This document shows positions 1 through 8,504 of a DNA stretch of 29,023 nucleotides, piece after piece (the stretch's first letter is position 1; every line of letters starts with the position of its first letter). Below the pieces are notes generated by a model, which saw nothing but the letters and a program-made list of their open reading frames with translations, did no database searches and was not told the origin of the DNA. The stretch covers positions 1 to 29,023 of the forward strand of contig JADNYV010000432.1 in assembly GCA_015501055.1 (NCBI GenBank). The letters are read 5' to 3'. This DNA is from Mucidula mucida (taxonomy: Eukaryota > Basidiomycota > Agaricomycetes > Agaricales > Physalacriaceae). Position numbers and translations under genes: made by a program.

Positions 1-246
1 CCCCTACCATCCTGCATTGTGTACCCGGAATTTCAGAGCTAACGGAGTTGTGCTCGCTCTTAAATTTCTTTCTGCAGATCGACCATGCAGAATGAGCACC
101 ATTGGTGTGACAAGCTGTGACACTGCCTTATATCCCGGCACATTTTGTCGTTTCGACTGTCCCAAGCTTCCTGGGTCTATTGAGCACGTACAAGAATCAT
201 ACCTAAGCGGTATATACACTATTTTTACCATTACACCCATTTAACG
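1..246. other. Left flank of the Copia element, no gene recognised
   Basis: Short overlapping open frames exist on both strands here but none shows a recognisable domain or a convincing splice pattern. I compared this flank, read on the minus strand, with what should follow the short-chain dehydrogenase gene cut at 5641, and saw no plausible continuation. The two sides of the retrotransposon therefore do not look like halves of one gene. The last bases before the LTR (taacg) also do not match the first bases after the element (gtgaa), so no target-site duplication is visible. Confidence 0.5.
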
Positions 247-536
247 TGTTGAAGTCCAAGCCGGACTACTCATTTGTTTTCTAATCCCTTTTTCAACGGA
301 CTCGCACCTACATTTCCCGACCCGCTCTCGTCGCTACCATTCCGCTACCGTACCGACCCGCTACTGTATCTACCAACCCGCTACCGTTACACCGACACTC
401 GTACTGACTCGTTTACTTACTTAGATCCCCATATTCCCCTTTTATACACCTTATATTTACAGTATATAAGCTACATACTTTGGACTATATACTGTGTGCT
501 TTCCTCCTCCTCTGTCCGAGTCATTTAGTTCCAACA
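247..536 (+). repeat. 5' LTR of the Copia element
   Basis: It starts TGTTGAAG and ends TTCCAACA; the TG...CA ends are those expected for an LTR. It is 290 bp and pairs with the copy at 5355-5640. The interior holds degenerate short repeats built on the words cccgctaccgt and ccgctac (about 320-390), followed by a TATA-like tatataag (465-470 region) inside a 10-bp inverted repeat, then a CT-rich stretch close to the end. That layout fits a U3 promoter followed by R-U5, though the transcription start cannot be placed from sequence alone. Confidence 0.93.
459..495 (+). promoter_or_regulatory. LTR TATA box inside a 10-bp inverted repeat (5' LTR)
   Basis: ACAGTATATA at 459-468 and TATATACTGT at 486-495 are perfect reverse complements separated by 17 nt. 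The left arm runs into the TATA-like word TATATAAG. The right arm is followed about 10 nt later by a CT-rich tract. In the LTR this is the likely core promoter. Both arms are unchanged in the 3' LTR although the surrounding sequence has diverged, which argues that the structure matters to the element. Confidence 0.6.
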
Positions 537-551
537 GGTTATGGGCCCCGC
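537..551 (+). other. Primer-binding site matching the anticodon arm of initiator tRNA-Met
   Basis: Directly after the 5' LTR the sequence GGTTATGGGCCC (537-548) is the exact reverse complement of GGGCCCAUAACC, the anticodon stem-loop of eukaryotic initiator tRNA-Met, which contains the CAU anticodon. The known Copia-family mechanism of priming from an internally cleaved initiator tRNA half (as in Drosophila copia) predicts such a site, unlike the more usual match to a tRNA 3' end. The identification rests on recalled tRNA sequence, not on a tRNA from this genome. Confidence 0.8.
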
Positions 552-625
552 CTGTGCCTAATCTATTCATCAGAAGTCTACTCGCTCGCAAATCGTTCCA
601 CTACCTCTTCACGTCGTATCCCGCC

Positions 626-1931
626 ATGTCCACCAGCACAAAACTCATCGAGTTCTTCGCCCGCGTCCCGCAGTGCAAAGCGGACGGGACGAATTGGACA
701 TTTACCGGACCGTTCGTGTTGCCGCCGAAGCAGCACAACTCGACGACTACCTCGTAGAGACGGCCGCACCACCGTCTGTTCCAGTCCCGCCAATCCCGCA
801 ATCCACCAAGGAGGAGACCGACTCCATCAATCGCCATCCAGGCGTCGTTCGGCTCTGGAAAGCAAACGAGGCCATCGTGAAGCAAGCTCTGGCTTCGACG
901 ATTCCCGACTCGTTGTTCCTAAAAGTAAAGGGGGAGTCGTCAGCAGGGAAGATGTGGAAGAAGGTGAAGGAGGAGTTGAGAAGAGGTCGAAGATGATGAC
1001 TGTCGACCTCAGGAGGAAGCTCCAGGAGAGAGGTGCCCGAGAACGGCGACGTTAAGGCTCACCTTTCGAAACTCGAAGCTCTACGCAAAGAGCTTACCGC
1101 GATGAGCGCAGACCCGGCGACGACAATTTCATCGCATCCTGCTCGGTTCCCTCCCCGCATCGTACGACCCTACCTCGCAGCGCTGACAGCGACATCAGCA
1201 CTGCTCAGCCAGACCATCACACCCACGTATATGTACGCGGCATCAGCGACGAAGCTGATCGCCGGCGAATCAAGACCGCGTCAAGGAAGAGAAGGAGGCC
1301 GCGTTCAACGCGAATGGCGGCTCCTCAGGACGCGGCAGACGATCCCAGGCAGCAGACGCAGCAGCACGGTCGAGTGCTATAACTGCCACAAGAAGGGACA
1401 CATTAAGGCGGAGTGTTGGGCGAAGGGAGCGGAAAGGAAGGACAAGGCCCAAGAGGAAAGGGCAAGGGACGGGCGTCGGCGAATAAGGCCGACGACAACG
1501 ATGACGGTGTGTGGTACGCGCACGCAGGCTCAGAGTCAGGAGACTCCGACGAGGATTGGCGCGACCTTACAGAAATGAACCTCGGCGGCTACGATGAGCC
1601 GTGGTCTGAATATCCGCGCGACGAGGGAGAAGAGAGGTTGGAAGGATTGGCGGGTCTGTACCTCAACGACGAGGTAGCCCAGCCATATGCGGAGGTGCCG
1701 GAGAGCACGCTCAAAGCTGCAGAAGCAGCACTATCCACTTCTATCCCCGACGAGACCAACTCGGAGTCAGACTACGACTCCATGCTGCCACTCCTCAAGA
1801 CGTCTGACTCAGAGTCAGACAAAGACGACAACCTCCCCACGCTGTTGAGCATTCGGAATCATCAGATTGCTCTGATGAGGGGGAGTATTCCATGGTCAAG
1901 GAAGAAGACATTGAAAATTTCAGTAATTTGA
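626..1931 (+). pseudogene. Copia gag region, broken into several frames
   Basis: A Gag start is seen at the ATG at 626 (MSTSTKLIEFF...), with the conserved GTNW-type Gag segment near 690. The continuation towards 996 (AAQLDDYL..., KANEAIVKQAL...) is in another frame, so a frameshift lies near 690-710. Further shifts lie between about 980 and 1040, and again between about 1100 and 1370. A CCHC zinc knuckle (C-x2-C-x4-H-x4-C) is encoded at about 1375-1416 and would bind the element RNA. After it comes an acidic, Ser/Asp/Glu-rich linker (about 1480-1930), common between Gag and protease in Copia elements. With at least three shifts this cannot give a normal Gag. Confidence 0.85.
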
Positions 1932-2059
1932 TCCCGGCGAAGATATCCCAGACCTCGAGGATTGGTCTGATGCAGAAAATGACCTGGAAGAAGTCATAGA
2001 GATGGAGAGGAAGCATACACACATACTTTCAACACGGTATTCCTCGCCGCGGCCGCCAC

Positions 2060-3000
2060 GCTCCCAAACGACCCCGAAGTCGACATCTACGACTCAGGTG
2101 CATCTCGCCACATGACCCTCTACCGCCATCGCCTCTTCAATTACACGTCCATTGAACCCAAATCCATCACAGCAGCTGACAAAGGGAAGTTCCAGGCGAT
2201 CAGCAAAGGAGACATGCACGTCTTCATTCCTGGAAAAGCCGGCGAGAGGACGCAATTCCTAGTTCGCAATGTTCTATACGCGCCGCAGCTGGGCATGTCA
2301 TTGCTGTCTGTATTGAAAATTACAGCCGCCGGATATGGCATGCTATTTCGCGGCTCGGAGTGCCGTATCTATGGTCCTAAGGACAAGCTCCTAGGAAAAG
2401 TGCCTGTCAGAGGCGGGCTTTATCAAACAGAAACAGACGTACCTCGCGCGAACGCCGCCCACGACACCCCCATCTCCGTATCCCTTGACGACCTCCACCA
2501 GATGATGGGCCATATGCGCCCGACGCAGCAAAGCGTCTCGTAAAGGATCACATTGTCGAAGGAATAGTCCTCGACGAATTGAAACCACCACCGAAATCCT
2601 GTGACTCCTGCGAGTACGGAAAGAAGATGCGCAAACCTATCAAGAAGATCAGCGAACACGCGCGTGCAAAGAACTGGGCAAACTTATTCACTCGGACCTC
2701 TGGGGTCCCTCTCCAATTCGCACTCCTCAGCATAAGGAGTATTATGTGTCGTACACGGACAATCACACGCGCTATTCAGCCATATTTCTTGTGCGCCAGA
2801 AAAGCGAAACCTTCGAAACCTACCAGCAATACGAGGCATGGTTGAGCACCCAGCATTCGGTGAAGATCAAAGAATTACATACCGACAAAGGCGGAGAATA
2901 CAGCAGCGACGAGTTCAAAGCTCACCTTGCGGCTCAAGGAACCAAGCGCATACCACGGTCCACGACACCCCGAACACAACGGCATTGCAGAGCGACTGAA
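2060..3000 (+). pseudogene. Copia protease and integrase region, frameshifted
   Basis: The protease active site is the DSGAS motif at about 2091-2105, followed by an open frame to 2543. The GAG-pre-integrase zinc-binding region is split. Its histidine part (LHQMMGH) is at about 2490-2513, and its cysteine part (C-D-S-C) is in a different frame at about 2600-2611. The integrase catalytic triad is visible as Asp in HSDLWG (about 2687), Asp in HTDKGGEY (about 2878) and Glu in HNGIAERLN (about 2978). These lie in three different frames, with breaks near 2520, between 2690 and 2750, and near 2930. The integrase that would cut and join DNA is therefore not made as one protein from this copy. Confidence 0.85.
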
Positions 3001-5347
3001 CCGGACATGTCTCGAAAAAGTCCGCGCCATGCTCCATGCCTCGGGACTACCCAAAAATCTATGGGGCGAAGCGCTGAAACACGCTGTCTGGTTGAAGAAC
3101 CAGACGTCGACGCGTGCACTTGACGGCAAGACACCGTATGAGATGCTTCATGGAGAGAAGCCGAATCTTCGAGACCTGCACAAATTTGGGTGCAAGGTCT
3201 GGGTTCACGACGCGAAGGGATCCAAGCTTGACGGACGTGCTCGTGTTGGTCGCTGGCTGGGTTTTGACAGCGAGACCAGCGGACATCGAATTTACTGGGA
3301 GGATAATCGAACAGTTGGAGTCGAACGAAGCGTCAAATTCGACGAGAGAGAGGACACAAGAGTACAAGAGAGTATGCTGAATGAGGGGGAGAATAAGGAA
3401 GAAGGCATTCAGCCAACTTCCAGCGTTAAAAACGCGAAAAACATACCTAATCCCGCTTCTGTACCTCTCCCGCCGTCGCCAGCACCCACTACGCCGCCTT
3501 CCAGCACGCCTAGTCCAACGTCGTCTCCCAACCCATCTCCACCCGCACCCGACACCTCCCAGCTGCCAGACTTCCTTGGCAGCTTGCTCCAGCGCGAAGG
3601 ACTTGACCCAGCAAATATCCGCGAGGGCAAACATGCTCGAAAGCCGTCACACAAGGCCCAAGAAATGGCCGAGTCGTCCAAACCGTCGCGAGCGTCGTCT
3701 ACAGCATTGCCCGAGGCCGGCTACGTTGAAATGCCAGGAGAGCAGCTGGAAATGGCCATGGCCGCTGCCATAGCAGAGTCTGAGGCCATTGAGCCCGTGT
3801 TTGAAGAAGCAAAACGACGCGCAGACTGGCCATCATGGCGAAAAGCAATCGAGGAAGAATTGCGGACGCTTACGCAAGCGGGCACATGGGAAATCGTGCC
3901 TCGCCCGACGGATCGGAATGTCATTGGATCCAAGTGGGTCCTCCAAATCAAGAAGAAGGCCGGAGGAGTCATCGACAAATATAAGGCTCGCCTTGTCGCG
4001 CAAGGCTTCACACAAGTCGAAGGAGTCGACTACTTCGTCACTTTCGCACCTGTTGCCAAACTCGCGTCACTCCGGATCATTCTCGCCATCGCCGCACGTA
4101 ACGATTGGGATATCAATGTTTTTGACTTTCACGGCGCGTTCTTGAACGGAGAATTTGACGATGAAGAAGAGCTGTATATGGAACAGCCTCCGGATTTTGA
4201 ATTCGCGGATCGACGTCAATATGTTCTTCGTCTACGTAAGACAATTTACGGTCTCAAGCAGAGTTCTCGTAAGTGGTATGAGAAGCTCACCGCCGCTCTC
4301 GCCACACTCGGATTTACAGCACTCGAGAAGGACCACGCGGTATTCAGACTCGTCACCGGCTCGGACATCATCATTCTCGCGATCCACGTCGACGACTGCA
4401 CCATTACGGGCAGTTCAACCTCCCTCATCATCGAAATTCAGGACCGCATCGCGCAGCTGTTCAAGATAACACTGCTTGGTCCAATCAGCTGGCTTTTGGG
4501 CATGGAGATTATACGCGACAGACAGGCCAGGTCTATTTCCATCAATCAGACCTCTTACATTGATTCCGTGCTACAGCGCTTCAATATGGAAGACTGTAAG
4601 CCGGCAGCCGTACCTATGGATCCAAACATGCAACTTTCACGCGACCAATGTCCCACCGACGCGCTCGAGATCGCTGAGATACAGCGACATCCTTACAGAG
4701 GAGTTGTCGGATCACTGATCTGGATCACGACTGGCACACGTCCCGACTTGGCTTACGCGGCCACCATCCTCTCCCGATTTAACGACAACCCCGGACTGGT
4801 ACACTGGCACGCAGCAAAACGTGCACTGCAGTATCTCAAGGGTACTCGCAGCTGGAGGCTCACCTTTGGAGGAGAAGGATCAGGCAGAGGATTAGAAGGA
4901 TATGCTGATGCAGACGGAATGTCTTTGGAAAATCGCAAGGCAATTTCCGGGTACGCTTTTCTTATAGACGGCGGTGCTGTTTCCTGGTCGTCTAAACAAC
5001 AGGACATCGTTGCGCTCTCAACCACTGAGGCCGAATACATTGCGCTCACATATGCCGGCAAGGAAGCCATGTGGACGCGTCAATTTATTTCAGAGCTGTT
5101 TGCACCCCTCACCGATCCCATCACCATCCACGACGACAACCAGTCAGCACTCGCCCTTGCACACGCTGAACTTGGTCAATTTCACGCCCGCACGAAGCAC
5201 ATCGACATCCGGTACGCGATCGCCAACGGAGACATCCAGCTCGTCTACTGTCCCACGGACGACATGCTCGCGGATACTCTCACCAAAGCCCTTCCCAGTG
5301 CGAAGGCCAAACACTTTGCTCGAAGCCTTGGACTTGTTCCGGCTTGA
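2927..5347 (+). CDS. Copia pol: integrase end, reverse transcriptase and RNase H
   Basis: This is an open frame of 806 codons with no internal stop. It starts inside integrase (third catalytic residue in EHNGIAERLN, about residue 20), followed by a Pro/Ser-rich linker (about residues 180-215). The RVT_2 reverse transcriptase runs from about residue 315, with the GAFLNGE motif near 403 and the catalytic pair as HVDD near 487; most relatives have YVDD. Copia-type RNase H follows, with YADADG near 658, STTEAEY near 697 and the end motif KHIDIRY near 757. The nominal ATG is not a natural start, since the protein should come from a larger Gag-Pol. The stop at 5345-5347 overlaps the polypurine tract. 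The intact state of this part against the broken 5' half is notable. Confidence 0.9.
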   Translation: MRLKEPSAYHGPRHPEHNGIAERLNRTCLEKVRAMLHASGLPKNLWGEALKHAVWLKNQTSTRALDGKTPYEMLHGEKPNLRDLHKFGCKVWVHDAKGSKLDGRARVGRWLGFDSETSGHRIYWEDNRTVGVERSVKFDEREDTRVQESMLNEGENKEEGIQPTSSVKNAKNIPNPASVPLPPSPAPTTPPSSTPSPTSSPNPSPPAPDTSQLPDFLGSLLQREGLDPANIREGKHARKPSHKAQEMAESSKPSRASSTALPEAGYVEMPGEQLEMAMAAAIAESEAIEPVFEEAKRRADWPSWRKAIEEELRTLTQAGTWEIVPRPTDRNVIGSKWVLQIKKKAGGVIDKYKARLVAQGFTQVEGVDYFVTFAPVAKLASLRIILAIAARNDWDINVFDFHGAFLNGEFDDEEELYMEQPPDFEFADRRQYVLRLRKTIYGLKQSSRKWYEKLTAALATLGFTALEKDHAVFRLVTGSDIIILAIHVDDCTITGSSTSLIIEIQDRIAQLFKITLLGPISWLLGMEIIRDRQARSISINQTSYIDSVLQRFNMEDCKPAAVPMDPNMQLSRDQCPTDALEIAEIQRHPYRGVVGSLIWITTGTRPDLAYAATILSRFNDNPGLVHWHAAKRALQYLKGTRSWRLTFGGEGSGRGLEGYADADGMSLENRKAISGYAFLIDGGAVSWSSKQQDIVALSTTEAEYIALTYAGKEAMWTRQFISELFAPLTDPITIHDDNQSALALAHAELGQFHARTKHIDIRYAIANGDIQLVYCPTDDMLADTLTKALPSAKAKHFARSLGLVPA

Positions 5348-5354
5348 GGGGGAG
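5346..5354 (+). other. Polypurine tract
   Basis: GAGGGGGAG lies immediately before the TG of the 3' LTR and overlaps the pol stop codon. This is the expected plus-strand primer of reverse transcription, and its position fixes the left edge of the 3' LTR at 5355. Confidence 0.85.
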
Positions 5355-5640
5355 TGTTGGATACAAGCCGGACTTCACGTTCCTTTTGTAATCCCTTATT
5401 CCACGGACCCGCACCAATATTCACCGACCCGCTACCGTCGCTACCGTTCCGCTCCCGTTACCACCGACACCACAATTGTATGTACAGAGTTTACCTAGTT
5501 CTTTTTCTTACTTCACGCTACTCTCACTGTCTCCCGAATCCCCATTAGATATTTGATTACTTACAGTATATAAGCTACATACTTTTGGTCTATATACTGT
5601 GTGCATTCCTCCTCCTCGTCCGAGCTCTTAAGATCCAACA
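5355..5640 (+). repeat. 3' LTR of the Copia element
   Basis: It is 286 bp. Its ends TGTTGGAT and ATCCAACA are perfect 8-bp inverted repeats of each other, better preserved than in the 5' copy. It shares with the 5' LTR the cccgctaccgt-type internal repeats (about 5428-5460), the TATA-containing hairpin (5563-5600) and the CT-rich end. Differences from the 5' LTR include substitutions and small indels throughout the middle. Its right edge joins the coding sequence of the SDR gene at 5641. Confidence 0.93.
5563..5600 (+). promoter_or_regulatory. Same TATA/inverted-repeat element in the 3' LTR
   Basis: ACAGTATATA at 5563-5572 and TATATACTGT at 5591-5600 form the same perfect inverted repeat as in the 5' LTR, with an 18-nt spacer that differs in length by one base. 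In the 3' copy this could contribute to transcript termination or drive read-out transcription to the right. That read-out would be antisense to the truncated SDR gene. Confidence 0.6.
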
Positions 5641-6671
5641 GTGAACGCGAGTGCTTTGACCATAACGTACTCCACAACACCCATGATGATTCGGCTTTCC
5701 GATATGAGGTTCCGGCGGAGTTCTGAACCGCAGTATCCTGGGCATACGGATACGGCTGTAACAGGGAATGATGCTTGTGAGAGCCGGTCTTGGAGCGCGC
5801 GAGTGAAGAGGACGTTGAGTACTAAAATAGAAGCAAGTAAGTTGTATGTGGGGCGCCAGGTACAGGCATGGTGAGGCTTACATTTGCAGATATTGTACCG
5901 CGTTCCGCCTAAACGACCACTAGCGGGGGGTAAGCTAAACAAACGGACGTACAGGACTGAACACATGCCTTGGCTTGCAATACGTCTCATCGGAGAGCTT
6001 TGCAAGTAATGCCGGAGCCTAAATGAGCTCCTGGTCAATCACCGCCCAATAATGGACGCCGCTGGCTACAGTGACTAGGCGTGGCGTGGTGGAAAATTGC
6101 GCCGCGGTTCGTTCCATGTGCGGCAGTAGTCGTAGGGAAAGTAGAGGAGATGCCAGGTTGTTTACCTGTAGACTGTAGGCCATGAATTGCTGCAGATCAT
6201 GGAGTGAATAAGACGATACATACCAAGCCTCCCACCCGTCGACAGTGGCCGAATACGTAGGGGACATAAGGCCAGCATTCATAACAAGTATATCTAACCG
6301 TCCGCCGTCCTTATCAAACTTGTCCGCAAAGGACGACACAGAGGCGAATGAGGCAAGATCCACAAGCCACAGTTCAACCTTGAAGCCAGTCTCTGAAGTG
6401 AGTTCTACAGCGGAGAATATTTCAGAGTCATCCAGGAGCACAGTTATTAAAAGGACTTACTGTCAACAGCCGCCTGTCCTCTATCCTTGCTCCGGCAAGC
6501 CATAATCAACCTGCCGGGATTCATCAACGCAAAGTGCTTCGCTGCCTCGTAGCCAATCCCAGTATTCGCGCCGACGACGATGACGGTCTTCCCAGACAGA
6601 TCAACGTTGACGACCGCAGATGGCTTGGTGCATTGACCCTTGAAGAACTGGAGGAAATTGAGCTTGGCCAT
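5641..6671 (-). pseudogene. Short-chain dehydrogenase/reductase (retinol dehydrogenase-like), truncated
   Basis: The start is the ATG at 6671 (MAKLNFLQFFKG). Exons by eye: 6461-6671, 6224-6404, from 6172 downwards, about 5882-5908 and 5641-5821, with usable GT/AG borders. The NAD(P)-binding motif GANTGIG is in exon 1, the NAG motif (VMNAG) in exon 2, the catalytic Ser region (TVASGVHY) in exon 3, and the YxxxK motif as YNICK across the fourth intron. The PGYCGSEL segment follows. Two kinds of damage are seen. An in-frame TAG falls after DQELI where relatives continue, and the frame between exons 3 and 4 does not join cleanly. The coding sequence then ends abruptly at the 3' LTR (after KALAFT), losing perhaps the last 60-80 residues. 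Substrate cannot be inferred. A weak TATA-like GATAAAAA lies about 65 nt upstream. Confidence 0.85.
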
Positions 6672-8380
6672 CGTTGGATTGTGTGATACTAGTTGTGAGA
6701 CGAGCAAGTAATGTGCATTTGAACCACCGTGCGGTTTTTATCATGAGACTGTCGTGTGAGAGAGACATTCGTAACGCGTTCATGCGGCAATGAGATGTTG
6801 TGGATGCTCGGTTGTTACACGAGCGAAATTCGGTGTCTGCCGCTACCCGACGTCCAATACCCATCATGTGACTTACTTCTTCCATGGCCCTTCGTTTGCG
6901 AGATTCTGGCATGCATATGAGGCCCCGTAAGAGCCACGAACCATTCACTAAAGGTGTACATACATGCTTGATCTTATCCGATCTTTAATTCGTGCATTTC
7001 TTAGTGCAGGAGTGCTCGAGAGCGGCGCTAACGAGAAAGACGTTCGACAACATCTGGAAAATTCACTCGAACTAGCTAGCACTTGAGAGTGTGCTAACGC
7101 TATAACTGGCTTAACTTTATATAATGCTCTATAGACATGCCTGGAGGTATATACAGCTATATACATTTCTCTAGCAAGCTATGAGCACTATTACGCTGGG
7201 GATCTAGCTGTCTATCACAATATTCCTCAGTGTGCCTTGTGCCATGTGTCGGCACCGTCCCCATATACACGCCGCCGTTGCGTCGTTCCTGCATGCCGCC
7301 GCCGCCTGCGCCGACAATCCAGAGGGTGCCGCCGCTGTATACTGCCAACACTTTATTGGTGAATGCTCAAGAGGTTATAAATCGATTCAATGAGTACATT
7401 GCAATCTATGGATTGCTGGAGATCGGATCCCTTTCGGAACCTTTACTCTAGCCCGCTAGCATCCTAGTCGCGCTATCGCTCTATATAGCACAAAATATGC
7501 TCTACCTCTAACTATGGACTTGGTCCCTGCCCATCTGCCTGTGAATAGACGAGGGGTTCCTCTATAGTGGAGGCAGCTCTATACGGGAAGAAACACCTTT
7601 CCAGATGAAGGTACGTTGATTTAAGTCTGCGTGTCCACTACATGATAATCTGTCCTCAGAGTCACAGTGTTATATTCGATCAGATTTTGGTCCCCAAAAG
7701 CTGCACACAAACTCCAAAACTATCAAGCTGTAGTGCAAACTGTACTGTCAGCGTGTGAGGGCGAATGAAACGCCTCGACGACATATACCAGCGCGGTCTT
7801 CATATCCCTTAGTGGATACATCGACTTGATAATGACTCGGATGTGGACATCTCCGAGCCACTGTGTAACTCAAAAAGAGTACAATCCCGGGAATGAAAGA
7901 CGCAAACTGGACGGGGACAGAAAAATGCCAAGCATCCTTAGAAAGAGTGCAACTGCCTAAGCACTGCTTGTCAATGTACTGTTCCTGGTTTGGTTTCCGT
8001 TCTGCCTGGCCAAACCTGCATGCCACACCTTGCCGCCCGTCTACCCGTCAACCCGATATGGCCGAATTCCGCGGCGAGTACGCAGATGGATTCGAATTTC
8101 AAGCCAGCTTCACGTCTCAGTCAAGATCCAGGGGGGTACTAGCCTGATATCATGCAGTCTAGATCTGTAATGCAAACCACGCCGGACTCTTCTAATACCT
8201 CAGCAGTACTGGGCAGTTTCTTACTCGAGGATCATCGTTTAACTCAATCCGCACCTCACAGGCAGCAATCGGAAACCCGAAACAACCGAACTTTCTGCAC
8301 AGGTGCGGCGCTGTGCCAGAACGCGTTGCTGGCGCGTCCATTCCGCCCGACCCGAACGAGTGGAATGCGCGCACAAAGGA
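6672..8380. other. Gene-free stretch, 1.7 kb
   Basis: Only short unsupported open frames occur, the longest about 115 codons, without domains or consistent exon structure. The left end should hold the promoter of the SDR remnant. Between about 7120 and 7590 the words CTCTATA and TATATA recur, and a small hairpin (GTATATA-CAGC-TATATAC, 7147-7164) is present. I see no transposon termini, tRNA or convincing small gene. Confidence 0.5.
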
Positions 8381-8385
8381 CTCAC

Positions 8386-8460
8386 TATAAGATGCTCAGC
8401 CTGTCCTCTGCGTTTCTCTATCGCCTCTTGGTGCTTTCCTCTTTTTCTTCCATCGGCCGC
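8386..8460 (+). promoter_or_regulatory. Likely core promoter of the cupredoxin gene
   Basis: A TATA-like ctataag (8385-8391) lies about 115 nt before the start codon and is followed by a pyrimidine-rich tract (about 8400-8460). A CT-rich block before the transcript start is common in highly expressed basidiomycete genes. The exact start site cannot be fixed from sequence. Confidence 0.5.
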
Positions 8461-8504
8461 TTTTACAACTTCACCTTCTTCGCGCCTACGTACTTCCTTT
8501 CACG

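Larger units (their letters stand above)
247..5640 (+). mobile_element. Ty1/Copia-type LTR retrotransposon, full length but frameshifted
   Basis: The element has two LTRs of 290 and 286 bp, each starting TGTTG and ending CCAACA, a primer-binding site directly after the 5' LTR and a polypurine tract directly before the 3' LTR. Domain order is Gag zinc knuckle, aspartic protease, GAG-pre-integrase HHCC, integrase, reverse transcriptase, RNase H. Integrase before reverse transcriptase defines Copia (Pseudoviridae) rather than Gypsy. The gag, protease and integrase parts are split over several frames, while the reverse transcriptase-RNase H part is still one long open frame. The LTRs differ from each other at many positions, so the insertion is not recent. 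No 5-bp target-site duplication is visible, which suggests loss by mutation or recombination between copies. The element lies against a minus-strand SDR gene and removes its 3' end. It is unlikely to be autonomous. Confidence 0.95.

Noticed and set aside
626..3000. Programmed ribosomal frameshifting as the explanation for the Gag/Pol frame changes
   Set aside because: One programmed shift between gag and pol would be expected at most. Here there are many shifts inside single domains, in both directions.
3059..3634. Long minus-strand open frame (191 codons) inside the Copia pol region
   Set aside because: It lies entirely opposite the conserved integrase/linker coding sequence, has low-complexity Arg/Trp/Gly-rich content from the reverse complement of the Pro/Ser linker, and shows no domain.
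7230..7451. 73-codon plus-strand frame with a Pro-rich start
   Set aside because: No promoter, splice continuation, domain or similarity to anything I recognise; it could occur by chance in GC-rich sequence.
7120..7600. MITE or other small inverted-repeat transposon
   Set aside because: Only short TATATA-type hairpins are present; no matching terminal inverted repeats with a target-site duplication could be found.
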